Origin: Brevipalpus yothersi
Taxonomy: Eukaryota; Arthropoda; Arachnida; Trombidiformes; Tenuipalpidae
Direction of reading: 5' to 3'
Length of the DNA stretch: 64,000 bases
Assembly (NCBI GenBank): GCA_003956705.1
Contig: QZCP01000095.1
Span: 1 to 64,000 of the forward strand
A model generated the notes under the pieces. It was not told where the DNA came from, searched no databases, and saw only the letters and a program-made list of their open reading frames with translations. The translations under genes were made by a program, and so were the position numbers. Shown piece by piece: positions 34,831 to 47,089 of this stretch; the stretch's first letter is position 1, and every line of letters starts with the position of its first letter.

Positions 34831-35222
34831 GAAAGGTAAAAAGACACGTGGAATTAGGAGGACTCATTAGACTTTGATCCTAAGGAAAGTAAAAAGGCTT
34901 AATCAAGAAAAAATTCACCAGGAACATCAAAGAACATTCTCGATAAGGACCTTATCACAGAAAGTCAAGTGCAAAATTTTATCAGTTCTGTTCAGCTCAT
35001 TTCCATGTACCAGCACGAGTTGCCAAGTTAACGGTATTTCGTCAATTGGTGAGACTTTCTCACTCGGAATAAACAGACTCTCATGAGAACGGAGCCCAGT
35101 CACTTGTCTTATTGGTACTGATTCCAACAATTCAACTTCATTCTCATTAGATGAAAAACACCTATGGTGAAGTGTATAAAAAATAAAGTGTTTCCAGACC
35201 TTCATTGTGTTAAAGTATTGAG
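34830..35222 (+). repeat. Duplicated 5' flank of LRR gene 1
   Basis: Matches 46660-47089 upstream of LRR gene 2 over most of its length (for example ACGAGTTGCCA.GTTAACGGT and GTCAATTGG.GA). A third, weaker copy is at about 36540-36780. With the genes this makes a duplicated unit of about 1.5 kb that probably includes the promoter. Confidence 0.7.
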
Positions 35223-36298
35223 ATGAATTGGAACGGATTTTGTGTGTTCACACTGATGTGCTTCGGCCAACCAATTACCCATTTGAACTCTGACTATGGA
35301 TTGTGTTCATTTTACACATCAGATGATAGTAAGTGTTTCCTGAACAATCTTTTTTTGATAATGAATAGATCGATCAATAAAAATAAATTTTTTCCTCAGT
35401 TAGCAAAATGAGTCTAGTCTTGGACATTCGTAAGCAGGTGGAAGACTCAACTGATCCCCAAAAATGTCTTGATAAAGGACAACTCAACACACTTCTACTT
35501 TATTCCAACAAAGTTGGTGATAAACTGAAAGAGATCAAGTTTACATCGAGTGGCAACTATGAACATCTAATAGTTCTGTACACAGCTTTTCCCAAAAATT
35601 TGTGCAATTATGCAACCACTGGTAAAGTTCATGCAACTTCTCTGACCGTGTTGGAGAATGATAATTTGGAGCAATGGGACTGGCTCAAGTGTCACAGATT
35701 CAAATATATTTGGATAGAGAAATGTTCCGTAGAACTGTGGAAAGCATATCGTACAGCCACTCTTATTTTATCTCTAGATTTACTTGTTCTCACGCTGGTA
35801 GATAATATAAACTTGCACCCATGGGTACATTTCGGTTACGATGCAGCTCCTATGCTGCGAGGACTGGTCATCAATGATCACATAATGCCGTATATGTTCA
35901 AAAAACCGATCGGAAGTTTTCCAGAATTGAGAAGATTGGATCTCCAAAACAATCGAATAAATACTTTTGAAGAGGAATTCTTCGAAAGTATGCCCAAGCT
36001 GGTAGAGTTGAACGTGGAGAGGAATAATTTGCAGACTTTTGATTTTACGTTCAACTCATGGCCTAGAAAAGTCTACATAAATGGTAATCATCTTCCTTCA
36101 TCGTAATAAGTTGATGGTTTCAAGTATTTTCTATTTCTTTTAGATAACCCTTTGGTGGGAGACGCAAAGACTTGCGAGTTTTTGCGTTCAGCTAATTTTG
36201 CATTCTACATTGGTGGTCTTGAAATATGTCCTGAATTGAGAGGACAAAACAAATCTCTTCACAGATTTCTTCCTCGATCGAAATACATATACATCTGA
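35223..36298 (+). CDS. Secreted leucine-rich-repeat protein, copy 1
   Basis: Three exons: 35223-35328, 35400-36083, 36144-36298; 314 residues. The N-terminus (MNWNGFCVFTLMCFGQ) is a modest signal peptide. Then comes a Cys-containing N-terminal region (DPQKCLDKGQ, PKNLCNY), irregular leucine-rich repeats, and clear LRR units near the end: LRRLDLQNNRINTFEEEFF and LVELNVERNNLQTF. A C-terminal cap follows (NPLVGDAKTCEFLRSANF...LEICPEL), as in extracellular LRR proteins. No transmembrane helix is seen, so it is probably secreted and may bind a protein ligand. The paralogue at 47.1 kb shares intron positions and phases. The middle repeats differ strongly between copies, whereas the intron and the start of exon 2 are nearly identical. 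Confidence 0.82.
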
Positions 36299-36539
36299 TG
36301 GGAATTGAAGTGTGAAGAAGATTCATACTATAATCTTTAAAAATATCATTCTCATCAATGAATTCTCTAATTTTTCCATTATAATTTTCTAAATTTTGTC
36401 ATTCTCTCAGAATGGAGAGATATAGTTCATTAAAAGAGTAGAAATATAGCTGCCATCGTGATCAACCTTTGACTTCGATGATCGTCAATTAGAAAATACT
36501 AACAAGATCGTATCAGTAAGTATCAATTCTATAGAAAAA

Positions 36540-37040
36540 GTTAAGTTGGAAGCTTTATCAATTCTATGCATATCATTTCCATGTACTAACACAAGTTCCC
36601 AGGTTAAAGGAATCTCTTCAATTGAGGAAGGAAAACTTTCCCGCTCAAGAAGTTCTAGGGCAAAATTTTCAATCTCTCAGAAAATGAGTCTAGTTTCTAA
36701 TTTGATCCATGCAATTCAAGTTCATTTTCATTTAAATAGTGATAGTTTTTGTTATGATAAAATGTTCGGAGATTTGTGACTTTCCACAATACCAAGATGT
36801 ATTGGTACGGATATTGTGCGTTCAAAATGATTTTTTTGGTCAACATATGACCCATCCGTAAACATGTATGTTTGTTTTATGCATCGGATGACAGTGAGAC
36901 AGCTTTTCCAACAACTATCACTTTTATGATATGAATAGAGAAGAGCATGGATAGATTCCTTAACCAAGATGAAATTTGCCTTAATTTTCAATGAGTGTAA
37001 TGAACCTAGTCGTAGGGAGAAAATTCGATGAATCCACGGA
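36540..37040 (+). pseudogene. Relic third copy of the LRR gene unit
   Basis: Directly after copy 1, the duplicated 5' flank appears again (CATTTCCATGTACTAACACAAGTTCCCAGGTTAA at about 36570), followed by a corrupted exon 1 at about 36800-36900 (TTGGTACGGATATTGTGCGTTCA, TGCATCGGATGACAGTGAG). A distorted start of exon 2 lies near 36990 (AATGAGTGTA...CCTAGTCGTAGG). No open frame remains and later exons are missing. Confidence 0.55.
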
Positions 37041-37555
37041 AATAGTCTTTAATATGAAGTGCTCAGTCGTTTTAAAATAATATACTTGCATGAATCAATT
37101 TCCACAAGATCTCAAGACATTTTCCCAAGAGAGATGATTTTTTTTTGGTTTAATCAGAACAATTCATTTTTCAATTAACTCAAAAAAAATTAGATTGAAA
37201 ATTTTGCAAACCTAATTCTGGTTTGGAAATAAATATTTGAATACTATTTATGTGAATACCAACAACAACCTGCAATTCAATTCAAAATTCCAATTCTTCT
37301 CAAAAATTGGATTCTTCAATTCAAAAGTGAATAAATGATAATCAATTAAGCATATTCGGAAAGAATAATAGCAAGTAGTAGATAATTTGCACACAGCGTA
37401 GTTTCCAAATCATCTCTATGTCCAATCAGGCAAGATGGTGACGCACAATTGATCAATTTTTCTTACACGTCGACCACGATGATCGATTGGCACACATCAT
37501 CTTTTATCTCGATTGAGTAAGGTTGAATTTCGTTGTTCCCAAAAATTTTTTAAAA
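37041..37555. other. Intergenic
   Basis: AT-rich. No coding or repeat feature recognised. Confidence 0.4.
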
Positions 37556-38394
37556 ATGAAGGGTCTAATTGTGGTCCTCATCTGTTTAACAGCTCTAGTA
37601 AAGCTCTCTCAATCAGGTGATCTGGTTGAAGTCACCAAGAAAAACTACCGAAAAGGTGAGAATATTCATATCAATATCGCTGGAATATCGCTGGAAAAAG
37701 CTTGACTTAAAACGACTACTCGATGGATGATTAAAACGGTAAAATTTTTATTTTTTTCTCAGGACTTCCAAAACTATACAAAGTTCTCAATTGGTTGGTT
37801 CTTGAGAAAGATGATTCAGATCGATCTCTTATGGTGGAGAAAACTTGCAATCAATTCATTGATTTCGTTTTGGAACATCAAGATTTGTGCGTTGAAAAGG
37901 ACGGAAGTGTTGATTGTAAGCAACTTCGAAAGGAAATCGACAGTAACAAGGACAAAGCTGGAACTTTTTCAATCGATTTTGATGCCAAAATGAAAGCCGT
38001 TGGAAAAATTCTTGGACGATTGTTTGGTGCTCATGATGCCGATACTGTGGAACCATACGGTGTTCTATCTCTTCTTGAGTGGGCTCTTGAATTTGGAAAC
38101 AAAAAGCACAGTCGAACTATCACCGGATTTCCTAAGCCAAGCAACTTGACCGCTATGATCAAATTCATTATTAACCACAAGAACGAATTGTGGACTAAAA
38201 TAAGAGAGGGAATCAAAATGGGCGAGACCAGCGTTTTGGGTAAGCCTAATGTTCTCCCTGTCGAAAACTATATGATGGAACATTTGGATGAATTGGGCTG
38301 GGAAACTGATAAACCTGAAAAACAGCAGATGAGATCAGCTCTCCAAGTTTTAGCAACCGATTATGATTTGATGAAGAGAAGAAGTCTATTCTAA
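37556..38394 (+). CDS. Secreted helical protein of unknown function
   Basis: Two exons: 37556-37655 and 37763-38394; 243 residues. Start chosen at the third possible Met because it begins a clean signal peptide, MKGLIVVLICLTALVKLSQS. The mature part is charged and helical by eye, with three Cys clustered in the first half (KTCNQF, DLCVEKDGSVDCKQL) and Trp at regular points (NWLVLEKDD, LLEWALEF, ELWTKIREG, ELGWETD). No family is recognised. The pattern of signal peptide plus a small helical domain recurs in two other unknown genes here (6831-7448 and 57350-57613), but no sequence relation is evident. Directly 3' lies the PHGDH pseudogene on the opposite strand. Confidence 0.75.
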
Positions 38395-38639
38395 TGTAAG
38401 CTTTCCAATGAGATAGTAACAATTTATCATGATTAGAAGAATCTATCTCTTCCAATAATAAAGAAATTATGAATCACCCAGGATGTGTCATTATTGATAG
38501 CTTGTGATTGACAATTGCCCATCCTTTTTGACAAGATCAGTCAACTTTGGAATTTTTCATATTTTATTGATAAGCTAGAAAATAGCAATCATTTAAAGGA
38601 ATTTAAAAATTCTTGGACTGTGGATGGCAAGACAAAAAA

Positions 38640-39382
38640 CGTCAGTATATGGGAGATACTTCGAAGTCATAGGTTCTGTATAAGGTCCACTTTCCTTCCA
38701 ATACCGTACGCTTGCATTTAATGGGCCACATCACGTCCAATACGATCTAGACTCACAATTACCAATGTTTTTCCAATCAATTCGAAACCTTTGAAAGATT
38801 CTTTGTCCCAGGCACAATGTTCATCTTTTCACAGGCCAAATACAGAGGTCAAGCCATACTAGCGATCATTAAGCAGGTCAGTTCACGGGCAGCAATTGTA
38901 TTTCTTTCTGGTGCGCTGTTACCATTCGAGAGTGAGACAAGATAAAAGTAAATTTAATTAAGATTCGGGAATATGCATTATCGAAAAACAATGAAATCTA
39001 AAGAAGAATAGAAGAGATAAAAGTGTGCCTAATTAATTACTAGAGCACCATGTTTGGTTGCCGCTTTACAATCAATGTTGTCCACACCAACACCAGGTCT
39101 ATCGATAACTTTCAAATTTTTTCCTGCTTCGATTACATTAGCCGTCATTTTGGTCGCTGATCGAACCATCAAGGCACCAAATCCTAATAATTGAAGTGAT
39201 TAATAAATTAGTTGAAAAAATGGAAGATCACCAGTATTGGATGATTGACTTACTTTGATGGTATTAGTAAGTTACTCTCTTGTTAGATCAGTTTTCATGT
39301 CAACTCGAATGTTTCTCCTTTGAAAGACATCAAAAGCCGCATCATTACACTTATCACTGACTAGAACTTTGCTCATTTGCAT
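38640..39382 (-). pseudogene. PHGDH: Phosphoglycerate dehydrogenase pseudogene
   Basis: Reading the minus strand, remnants of at least three PHGDH blocks lie in order. First, 39382-39268 encodes MSKVLVSDKCNDAAFDVF and then hits TAA where Glu is expected (after DLTRE). Second, about 39194-39048 encodes ALMVRSATKMTANVI and GVGVDNIDCKAATKHG, matching the family's LIVRSATKVTADVI and GTGVDNVDLEAATRKG, but is out of frame with block 1 by one base. Third, about 38916-38680 encodes AARELTCLMIA and, in another frame, LIGKTLVIVSLDRIGRDVA. There the NAD-binding GxGxxG is lost (SLDRIG) and further stops occur. The rest of the enzyme is absent. Serine-synthesis function cannot come from this copy. Confidence 0.8.
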
Positions 39383-40073
39383 GATTGAAGGCTTGACTCT
39401 AATATCACAGGAAAGTTGAGCAGAGAAAAAATTTTAGCCCAAATTGGTGAAAAATTTTTGGATACACCAATCGAAGAAAATCAAGCTGATGATTTGATAG
39501 AGATGGTTTCACGAAGACATGTAACTGAATACAATGTAAATCTAATAATCAGCACAAGTGATCACATCGAATTATCAGAATCATTTATCAACCCAAAATT
39601 AAACACTTTTCAATTATCAATACTATTAACACCATTAACTTAATAGTATTTGAGATGGCGCATGAAAAGCTTTTTTTTTCGTCACAGCTTTTGATACATT
39701 TAAATTTTTGTTGTTTTGGTGTATAAGATCAATTTTTCTTTTCCTCTATGTATGTATTGTTTTTTGATCAACACAGAGAAAGAGGAAGAGCAATTAATTA
39801 ATTTTAAGATTAACTTTTAAATATACTCCCTGGTATAAAGATCATCTGTGTGTTGTTCATCTGATCATTTTGTTCCATATTGCATGTTGTTTATGTGTGT
39901 GTCCGATTCACGAGTCAAATTGAAATTGTATATCATCTGATCTATTCTTGTTGGTGTATTTTTTTCCTTTCCTCTCATCTCTTCTTCTGTTTTGCTGCTG
40001 AATTTGTTCAGCTACCAATTGTATCATCTTTTTAGGATTGAATCAATTTGATTGTCAAATTTTTTCCTCAATC
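39383..40073. other. Intergenic / ZC3H14 5' region
   Basis: AT-rich. A 75-codon ORF at 39416 overlaps the edge of the pseudogene and is not supported. Confidence 0.4.
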
Positions 40074-42571
40074 ATGTCCAATAATCAATCGGTGGAAAAG
40101 CTTAAGGTTAGTTGTACCCATAGTATGTGTATATGGCAGCTCATTTCATTGGACTTCAACGATTGGAGTAATCACTTAATGAATGCTCCTTTTGATTGGT
40201 TTAATTGTCTTTCATATTCACCATCATATGAATATCATCTTCTATCTTTATCATTTTTTCTTCATTAATTGTGCTCTCTTCTCATTTTAAGGTGGATATC
40301 AAACACAAATTATCAACCTATCCATCTCTCGGGTCATCAGTAGGTATGTATACTGTTGTGACTTATGATCCTCGAATGCCTTTTTATTGTTTTATGTCAT
40401 TTAGTTATATTGTAAAACTTTTAACACACATATGTATTTGAATGATCTGTATTCACACTTCCTTCTACGAGAGTGCCTCGTTTGTTTTGTCTCCCATGAG
40501 CGAAAACCTTCTCGATTTGATCGCTCTCTTGACAGTTGTTAGGATCACTAAATCAGAACATTGATGATTAATTTGAATAATTTTCTCCCTTACACAGATG
40601 AAGAGTTGGCTGATTACGTTCTCCTGATGCTAGCTAATCGAAGAACAAAATATGTTGCTAAAGATGAATTATCACTCTTCTTGAAAGATCTCACCAATGA
40701 TTTTGTCGATTGGTTATACGATCGAATAAAGGATATTCCTTTCAAAGCTCTTTGCCAATCTGCTTCAAGTGAATTGGTGAAAAAGTCAGAGGAAGAGCTG
40801 CCTTCATCTAGTACAAGTAGTAAATCAAAATCAAGAAAAGGAAGTGATTATGTTGGCAATTCAGTCAAGTCTCCAGAGCGACGAAGAAGAGGTCGAAAAC
40901 GGCGAGCAGGTGAAGATTTGACACAGTCTCTATCGCTAGATAAACCCAATTTAACTTACAATCCATCGAGATCTATCGACACTACAAGCATGATAGAGGC
41001 GACTCAGCATGAGGAATATTCTCCTAAACCTATTGTGAAAGAAGAAGAACCTCAAGCTGAAGAGATATACAGAACTGAGGATCAAGAAGTTGTGTTACAT
41101 CTTCGAACGGATATCAACGAAAATGATGAACTTCTCGACGAGACGAATGAAGAACCCATCTTCGAACTTGACAAAGACGAAAGACCTAAACATGCTGTGA
41201 AATTGGCCCGGGAACGCTTCTCTCAAGGATTAGACTCTATGAATCATGGACTCCCATCAACTGTTGGAGCTGTTGTGAACAGAAGCAGTCTCTATGGTGA
41301 AGAAGAAGAAGATGAGGACAATACTCATAATCGACATAATGTGGCCAGCATTATTCAAGTGTATGAAAGGAAAAGCAGTGTGCCGAAAAATCTTCAAGCT
41401 AACCCTAAAATGGTGATGAGAGCCGTTGAAGAGGCTACACGGTCAACAGATAATGTTATCCGAGGTAAACGGAAAATGGCTGATATGGAATTGGATATGG
41501 ATATTCCTTACACTCCGACACCTATCAAGAGAAGACTCGGGTTGAGAATGAATGAAGAATATTACGGCGAAAGAGTTGACACAGAAAATGTGGAACATTA
41601 CTATGACCAAACAGCTAGATCACGAATAACTGAATATGATCCGCAAAGATCAGATTTTGACAGCAGATATCAAGATTATGAGTACGAGAACACACCTGGG
41701 ACACACAATCCAAGATTCATAGTCACTTTAGAAGGGGCCTCCAGACTTCGTAAAGATAGAAATGATAGAATTGTTTATGATGATGAACTCTTGTTTGATG
41801 AAGAGATGGATGAAGAATTTCAAGAGAATGATGACTCTTTTGCCAATCATAATCTCTCAGATATGAGTGATTTACGCGGTAAGGAGCGTTGTAAATATTG
41901 GCCAAGTTGCAAGAATGGGAATCGCTGTCTTTTTCATCATCCAAGTAGCCCTTGTCGGTGAGTTTTTCGAACCATAATTTAGCCAAATCAAACAACTCAC
42001 TTTCTTAATCATCCACATTATTGTGATTTTGTTCTTTTGCAGAGCTTTTCCTAATTGCAAGTTTGGGGATAAATGTCTTTTCATACATCCTGATTGTAAA
42101 TTTGATGCTCTTTGTACAAGAAGTGATTGTCCTTATACCCATACTTCCAAAAGACAAGTACCTTTGGTGCCAGTAAAACCAATCATAGCCCCAACTTTCT
42201 GTAGATACAACGCTAACTGTGTCAATCCTACTTGTCCTTTTTTGCACTCATTTCCCAAGGTATTTATTCATTTATTCATCCTAAAGAACTGTTTAAAATT
42301 GATTATTTCCTTCTTAGCCTTGTAACTTTGGAGCAAGTTGTCGAAATTCTAACTGTCCATTCAGTCATCCTCCATCCTTTAATCAATTTAAATCTCTACC
42401 AAAACCTCATCAGTTGAAATGGAAATCTAGGTATGCTTTCTCATGTGACAAATTTTTCTAACTTCCATTGACAAATCTCAAACTTCTCTTAGTGAAAGGA
42501 AATTTGCTGTTGAAGATGAAGCCGTTGAATCGATGCCTGTTGAAATTGAAACTGAGAAATCAACCTCTTGA
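40074..42571 (+). CDS. ZC3H14: Nuclear poly(A)-binding CCCH zinc-finger protein (ZC3H14/Nab2)
   Basis: Six exons: 40074-40106, 40292-40343, 40598-41957, 42043-42259, 42318-42430, 42493-42571; 617 residues. The family binds poly(A) tails in the nucleus and limits their length. Visible: an N-terminal PWI-like helical domain (DEELADYVLLMLANRRTK... FVDWLYDRI), a basic nuclear-localisation stretch (RRRGRKRRAG), a long acidic and disordered middle with KRRLGLR, then five tandem CCCH fingers (CKYWPSCKNGNRCLFHH; CRAFPNCKFGDKCLFIH; CKFDALCTRSDCPYTH; CRYNANCVNPTCPFLH; CNFGASCRNSNCPFSH), the family signature. The fingers are split by introns 3 and 4. The short first exon follows the family pattern. No defects seen. 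Confidence 0.92.
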
Positions 42572-43020
42572 TTGTTTCGAATAACTTGATCAACAGTGCC
42601 ATTCATTGGGAGCTCATAAGAGCTCAACATGATCTACAGCATATCATTTGGTTTTTCGCATGGATCATCCGAGAGAAAATATTTGGCATTTCTAATATAA
42701 TAAAGAGTAGAATTAAAGAGGTCCTGAGCTTTGGATTAACCAACAATAACCTTCAATTACCTTCTAATCAGCTTTGACTTTTAATGGATCATGACATCTC
42801 AAGAAACAAAGGGCAAAAAAATTTCCATCTCTCAAATGGGTTGATCTATCAATTCACAAAAATCTATTCTAAAGCTGACTGCTATAAGGTGGATCAACCA
42901 ATCTAGTCAGTGATATAAAGCAAAACAGGGCACTTTTTCACAAGCTCATAGTCTTTTTTTAATAATTCGTTTCTAAGAAAAATAGAGAGTATAGGAATGA
43001 CGCTGTAGCAGGGCTTTCTT
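42572..43020. other. Intergenic between converging genes
   Basis: 3' ends of ZC3H14 and VLCAD; includes an AATATAATAAAG-type signal near 42700. Nothing else seen. Confidence 0.5.
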
Positions 43021-45001
43021 TTAATTTTTGTACACAGGATGAGTATGGGATATACCATCACCAATTGCGATGTTTTCGGCTACCTTTCTCATGAGACTGA
43101 AGTTCTTGAGTTTCTGACCAGTTCGAACTGCAGCCAAATTATTTTGACTTCTCTCAAAAGCTTCACTGCAAATTATATTGACCATATTGACTTCGTGTTG
43201 AGCTGAAGGAAAATTTTGGCTCACTGATCGACTGGCTCGGGAAAGGGTAACAATCATAGAATAAATGTCGATCGCTGAGTTGGCTAGTCTGTTCAGGAGG
43301 AACTGTTCATGGATTATATTCTTATTATATTTGATCAGAAGATGTTCCACGGTTGCTCCAAAGTTCTCGATGCTTTTGGAAACAAGGGCAGCCGATTCCT
43401 TCAATTCAGGGGCAACAAATTCACCAATCGAAATTCCAGAACTGAGACCAACTGCACGAAAAACCCTCTTGGTTGATTCATCGAAAATCATTCCAAGATT
43501 GGCGACAGGATTACGCATTGCTCTTTGCAGCTCTTTCAAATGAGACCCAGCACTCTGCAAGCCAGTGAGAGCCACAAAAAGGCGAAGAATATCATTGGTG
43601 CCCTCAAAAATTCTGAAAATTCTAAGATCTCTCATAATCTTCTCGACACCAGACTCACGCATATATCCCATTCCACCCATAATTTGTATAGTTTCATCGC
43701 AAACGAACCAAGCAGCCTCTGTGGCGAAAATTTTTCCAATTGCGGCCTCCAATTGGAACTCTGTAGAGCCTCGATCCATGTTACCGGCCACCATATAGCA
43801 TATTGATTCAGTTACATAATGTGCCATGGCCATGCGAGCCAATTTTTCTTGGATTGCTCCAAAAGTGGCTATTTTGCTCCCAAATTGAACGCGATTGTTT
43901 GCGAAATTAGTAGCTTTCGCAATACATGTGCGCATAGTACCACTCAAAAGGCCAGCCATTCCGAAACGTCCACTGTTCAAAATATTCATAGCAACTTTGA
44001 AGCCATCACCAACTTCTCCGAGAACATTCTCGACAGGGATCTTGACATTTTCAAAATAAACTTCAGCTGTGTTGGAGCATTTGATACCCATCTTCTTTTC
44101 AGGCGGGCCATTTGATACACCTCCAAACTTTCTCTCAACAATAAACGCTGTAACCTTGTCCTTTACTTCACCTGTTGATGTAGTGATTGGTGTTTTGGCA
44201 AAAACAGTGAAAACTTCAGCCAATCCACCATTTGATATCCAAATCTTGGATCCATTCAGGATATAGTGTTTTCCATCCGGTGACAGTTCGGCTCTCGATT
44301 TGATCGATCCAGCATCAGACCCAGAACTGGGCTCTGTGAGAGCAAATGCCGCGAATATCTTACCAGTGGCTAGGTCAGGAAGATACTTTTGCTTTTGCTC
44401 TTCTGTGCCGTAAAGTAAGATACCCTTATATCCGATGGATTGATGAGCTCCAAGCATCACAGCTAATCCCAAATCATTTTGTCCGATAATCTCACCAAGA
44501 CAGGCATACTGGGTATTATTCATTCCAGCGCCATCATATTTGGGTGGAACCATGAGACCAAAAGAGCCCATCTCTTTCATTACACTCAGTGTTTTCTCAT
44601 CGACAACTTCTCGAGCATCGTTTTCCATGGGATTATTGACCTCAGCAAAAAATTTAGCCGTTGGTTCTCTCACCATTGTGAGTGTTTCCACTTGATCCTC
44701 GGTAAGAACATCGGGGAAAGGAAAAACTTGATTGACTCTCACTTGTCCTGTAAAGAATTGGAGCTCTCTATTTAGTCAAGTGATTCTCATGAACAGGAGG
44801 ATAGAATCGTTTTAGAAATTCACCTGAGAACATGCTAGTAACAAAAGAGTTACTGGTGACAGATTTTTCTTTTCTAATCTCATCACTTGAACTTTTTTCG
44901 GCCACTTTTGCTTGAGTTGATAATGGACGGATGATAGCGATTCCATTAGACACAGCTCGGGCAGTAGGCCTCAAGAGACGAGAAGTTCCAAGTGAAGTCA
45001 T
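43021..45001 (-). CDS. ACADVL: Very-long-chain acyl-CoA dehydrogenase, mitochondrial
   Basis: Two exons: 45001-44824 and 44747-43021; 634 residues. It catalyses the first step of mitochondrial beta-oxidation of long acyl-CoAs with FAD, at the inner membrane. The first exon encodes a typical matrix-targeting peptide (Arg/Ser-rich, RPTARAVSNG, RPLSTQAK). Visible: GAHQSIGYKGILLYGTEEQK, FALTEPSSGSDAGSIKS (FAD/substrate loop), GSKIWISNG, KMGIKCSNTAEVYFENV, and IFRIFEGTNDILRLFVALTG with the catalytic Glu at about residue 441. A C-terminal domain of ~180 residues follows, which distinguishes VLCAD/ACAD9 from shorter ACADs. ACAD9 is the main alternative; the EGTNDILRLFVALTG block fits both. Confidence 0.9.
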
Positions 45002-45931
45002 GCTAAAAAATGGAAAAAAGATACGCTGTTTACTTGAAACCGAATTAAAATTTATCAGAGAGCGAATCGAGTTCAGTTGAGTTTGTTCAAAGACTGGAAT
45101 AGATCCCAAAAAATATCCAAATGAATCGAGTCAAGCTGTAAAACAGTTGTATGATCACACTACTGGGTCAAAGATAAGTAAACAATCAATCTATCACATT
45201 TCAGATTATGATATGGACTGAAGAGTGGGAAAAATTTACTGATTGTAGGAAGCTTTGGAATCCTTTTACATGATAATTTAATAATTTCCTCTGCTTCTCT
45301 CTCCCTCCCGATCGGTGTGAATGTACTCAGGAAACTGGAGATAGTTCTCAATAACATTCGATACACAACATACTCCGATCAAATCTGATCTCAATAACGG
45401 CAAGAGCCTCACATTCTAGATCACAGGATTGACCCATGAATGAAAATTTGAGCAGAGAAAGTTCCAATTATCCAACACTTACCTAGTATACAATTGTCCG
45501 TTATGCTGAAGTAGTTAATTTGACACTTCGTAGTCAAGGAGAATTGATTAATTCCACAAGAAAAGCGAATCAACTTATTTCCTCATCAACAGAGCAATAA
45601 GTGAGTGAAGGAAGACTTGTTAAAAAGTATGATTACTGTTACTCTTTCCAAGACTTGTTTTCAAGCTATCAGTTGAGGTTCCAGGTCGCGAACACAATTA
45701 ATATTAAGCAATAGTAGACTGAAATGTTACTGACACACACGAATAGGTAATGATTGTCGCTGATCAGACTGAAAATGATGAAAATTTAGTGCTAAAAGCA
45801 GATTCGTATCTTTTTTTCGATTCCAAGAAAAAATATCATTGAATTAAAATACAACAAGCCAGACTTTGACTTTGATAATAACATAACTCAAGTGCCGAGA
45901 GCAAAGGTTCTTCCTGAATAGTGTAAACAAG

Positions 45932-45939
45932 TGACGTCA
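45932..45939. promoter_or_regulatory. CRE-like palindrome TGACGTCA
   Basis: Perfect cAMP-response element consensus, just left of a (CT)n/GA-type tract. The nearest gene start is VLCAD, about 0.9 kb away. A single 8-base match in AT-rich DNA is not strong evidence. Confidence 0.25.
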
Positions 45940-45951
45940 CATTTATGTTTT

Positions 45952-45952
<1 letters not shown>

Positions 45953-46012
<60 letters not shown>
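45953..46012. repeat. (CT)n microsatellite
   Basis: About thirty uninterrupted CT units. Confidence 0.95.
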
Positions 46013-46014
<2 letters not shown>

Positions 46015-46659
46015 ACAGATGATATTTCTGCATTGGTCACGTCTAGTCTCTGTGTTCTCGTTCTGATTGGAAGTGCAGGTACAGCTTATCATTTGAATTG
46101 AAAATTTTGTTTAGATTCGAAATTCTTTCAGGATTATGTTTTTGTCAGAAAATTGGAATATTCTGGGGATAGAGATTTGATGATTGAACTTTCTCAAACT
46201 CACGCATGAGAATTTTCATTTCGATATGACCAACTAGTTGAGTTACTGTATCTTGAGAGCTGATGAGTTTGTTGAAAACGGAGTACAATTCATACATGGT
46301 TTCAATACGCTCTTCGAAATTGTCCATGAACGCATCAAATCGGAAAGCAAACAATTATAAACTTCCGGTTGGAAGCTTTTTGAGCGACCAGTCCCTATTG
46401 CATTCAAGAAAAACAAAGTTACAGAGATTGGTTAGCTTTCAGGTGCAATTGACCATCAACGGCATAATTACCGCAAACCATCGTGCGGAGAAAATAGCAA
46501 TGAGGTATCCTATTCTGAATTATTATCAATTCATTGGTATGTACTTATGCCTGAATTTACAAATCTGTAGAATGCTGGACTTTTTCTTCATTCCTAATAA
46601 ACGACTCAGGCTGAAATTTGGCCAAAGATTGGATGTATGCACTCTGATATGACGTCGAT

Positions 46660-47089
46660 GAAAGGCAAATCGACACGTAGAATAAGGAAGAAGATCCACT
46701 AGACTTATATCAAATAAGACGTAGGAGGATAATCAAGAAAAGCTCGATCAGGAACGCAGAAACACTCGATGAAGAACCTATTCCGAGTGTTAATTCTGTG
46801 AGAAAACTGAAGTGCGAAATTTTATCATTTCTGTTCATCATATTTCCAGGTACTGACACGAGTTGCCAGGTTAACGGTGTTTCGTCAATTGGCGAAGAAA
46901 AACTTTCTCACTCAAAAAAGCTGAAGATTAAACCTTCAATCTCTCACAAAATGAGTTACATCAATTGTTTGATCCATACAATTCAAGTTTATCTTCGTTC
47001 ATCATAATTATAATTATAATTAGTTCTATTGGTAATACAGTTTTTTACGATAAAAAGTTACGAGATTCTGATTGTATCCCAGTCCTGAG
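46660..47089 (+). repeat. Duplicated 5' flank of LRR gene 2
   Basis: Partner of 34830-35222; conserved words include ACGAGTTGCCAGGTTAACGGT and TCGTCAATTGGCGA. Confidence 0.7.

Larger units (their letters stand above)
45002..46659. other. Intergenic
   Basis: Contains a CRE palindrome and a (CT)n tract (listed separately). ORFs at 45160 (minus), 46145 (minus) and 46263 (plus) show no recognised features. Confidence 0.45.
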
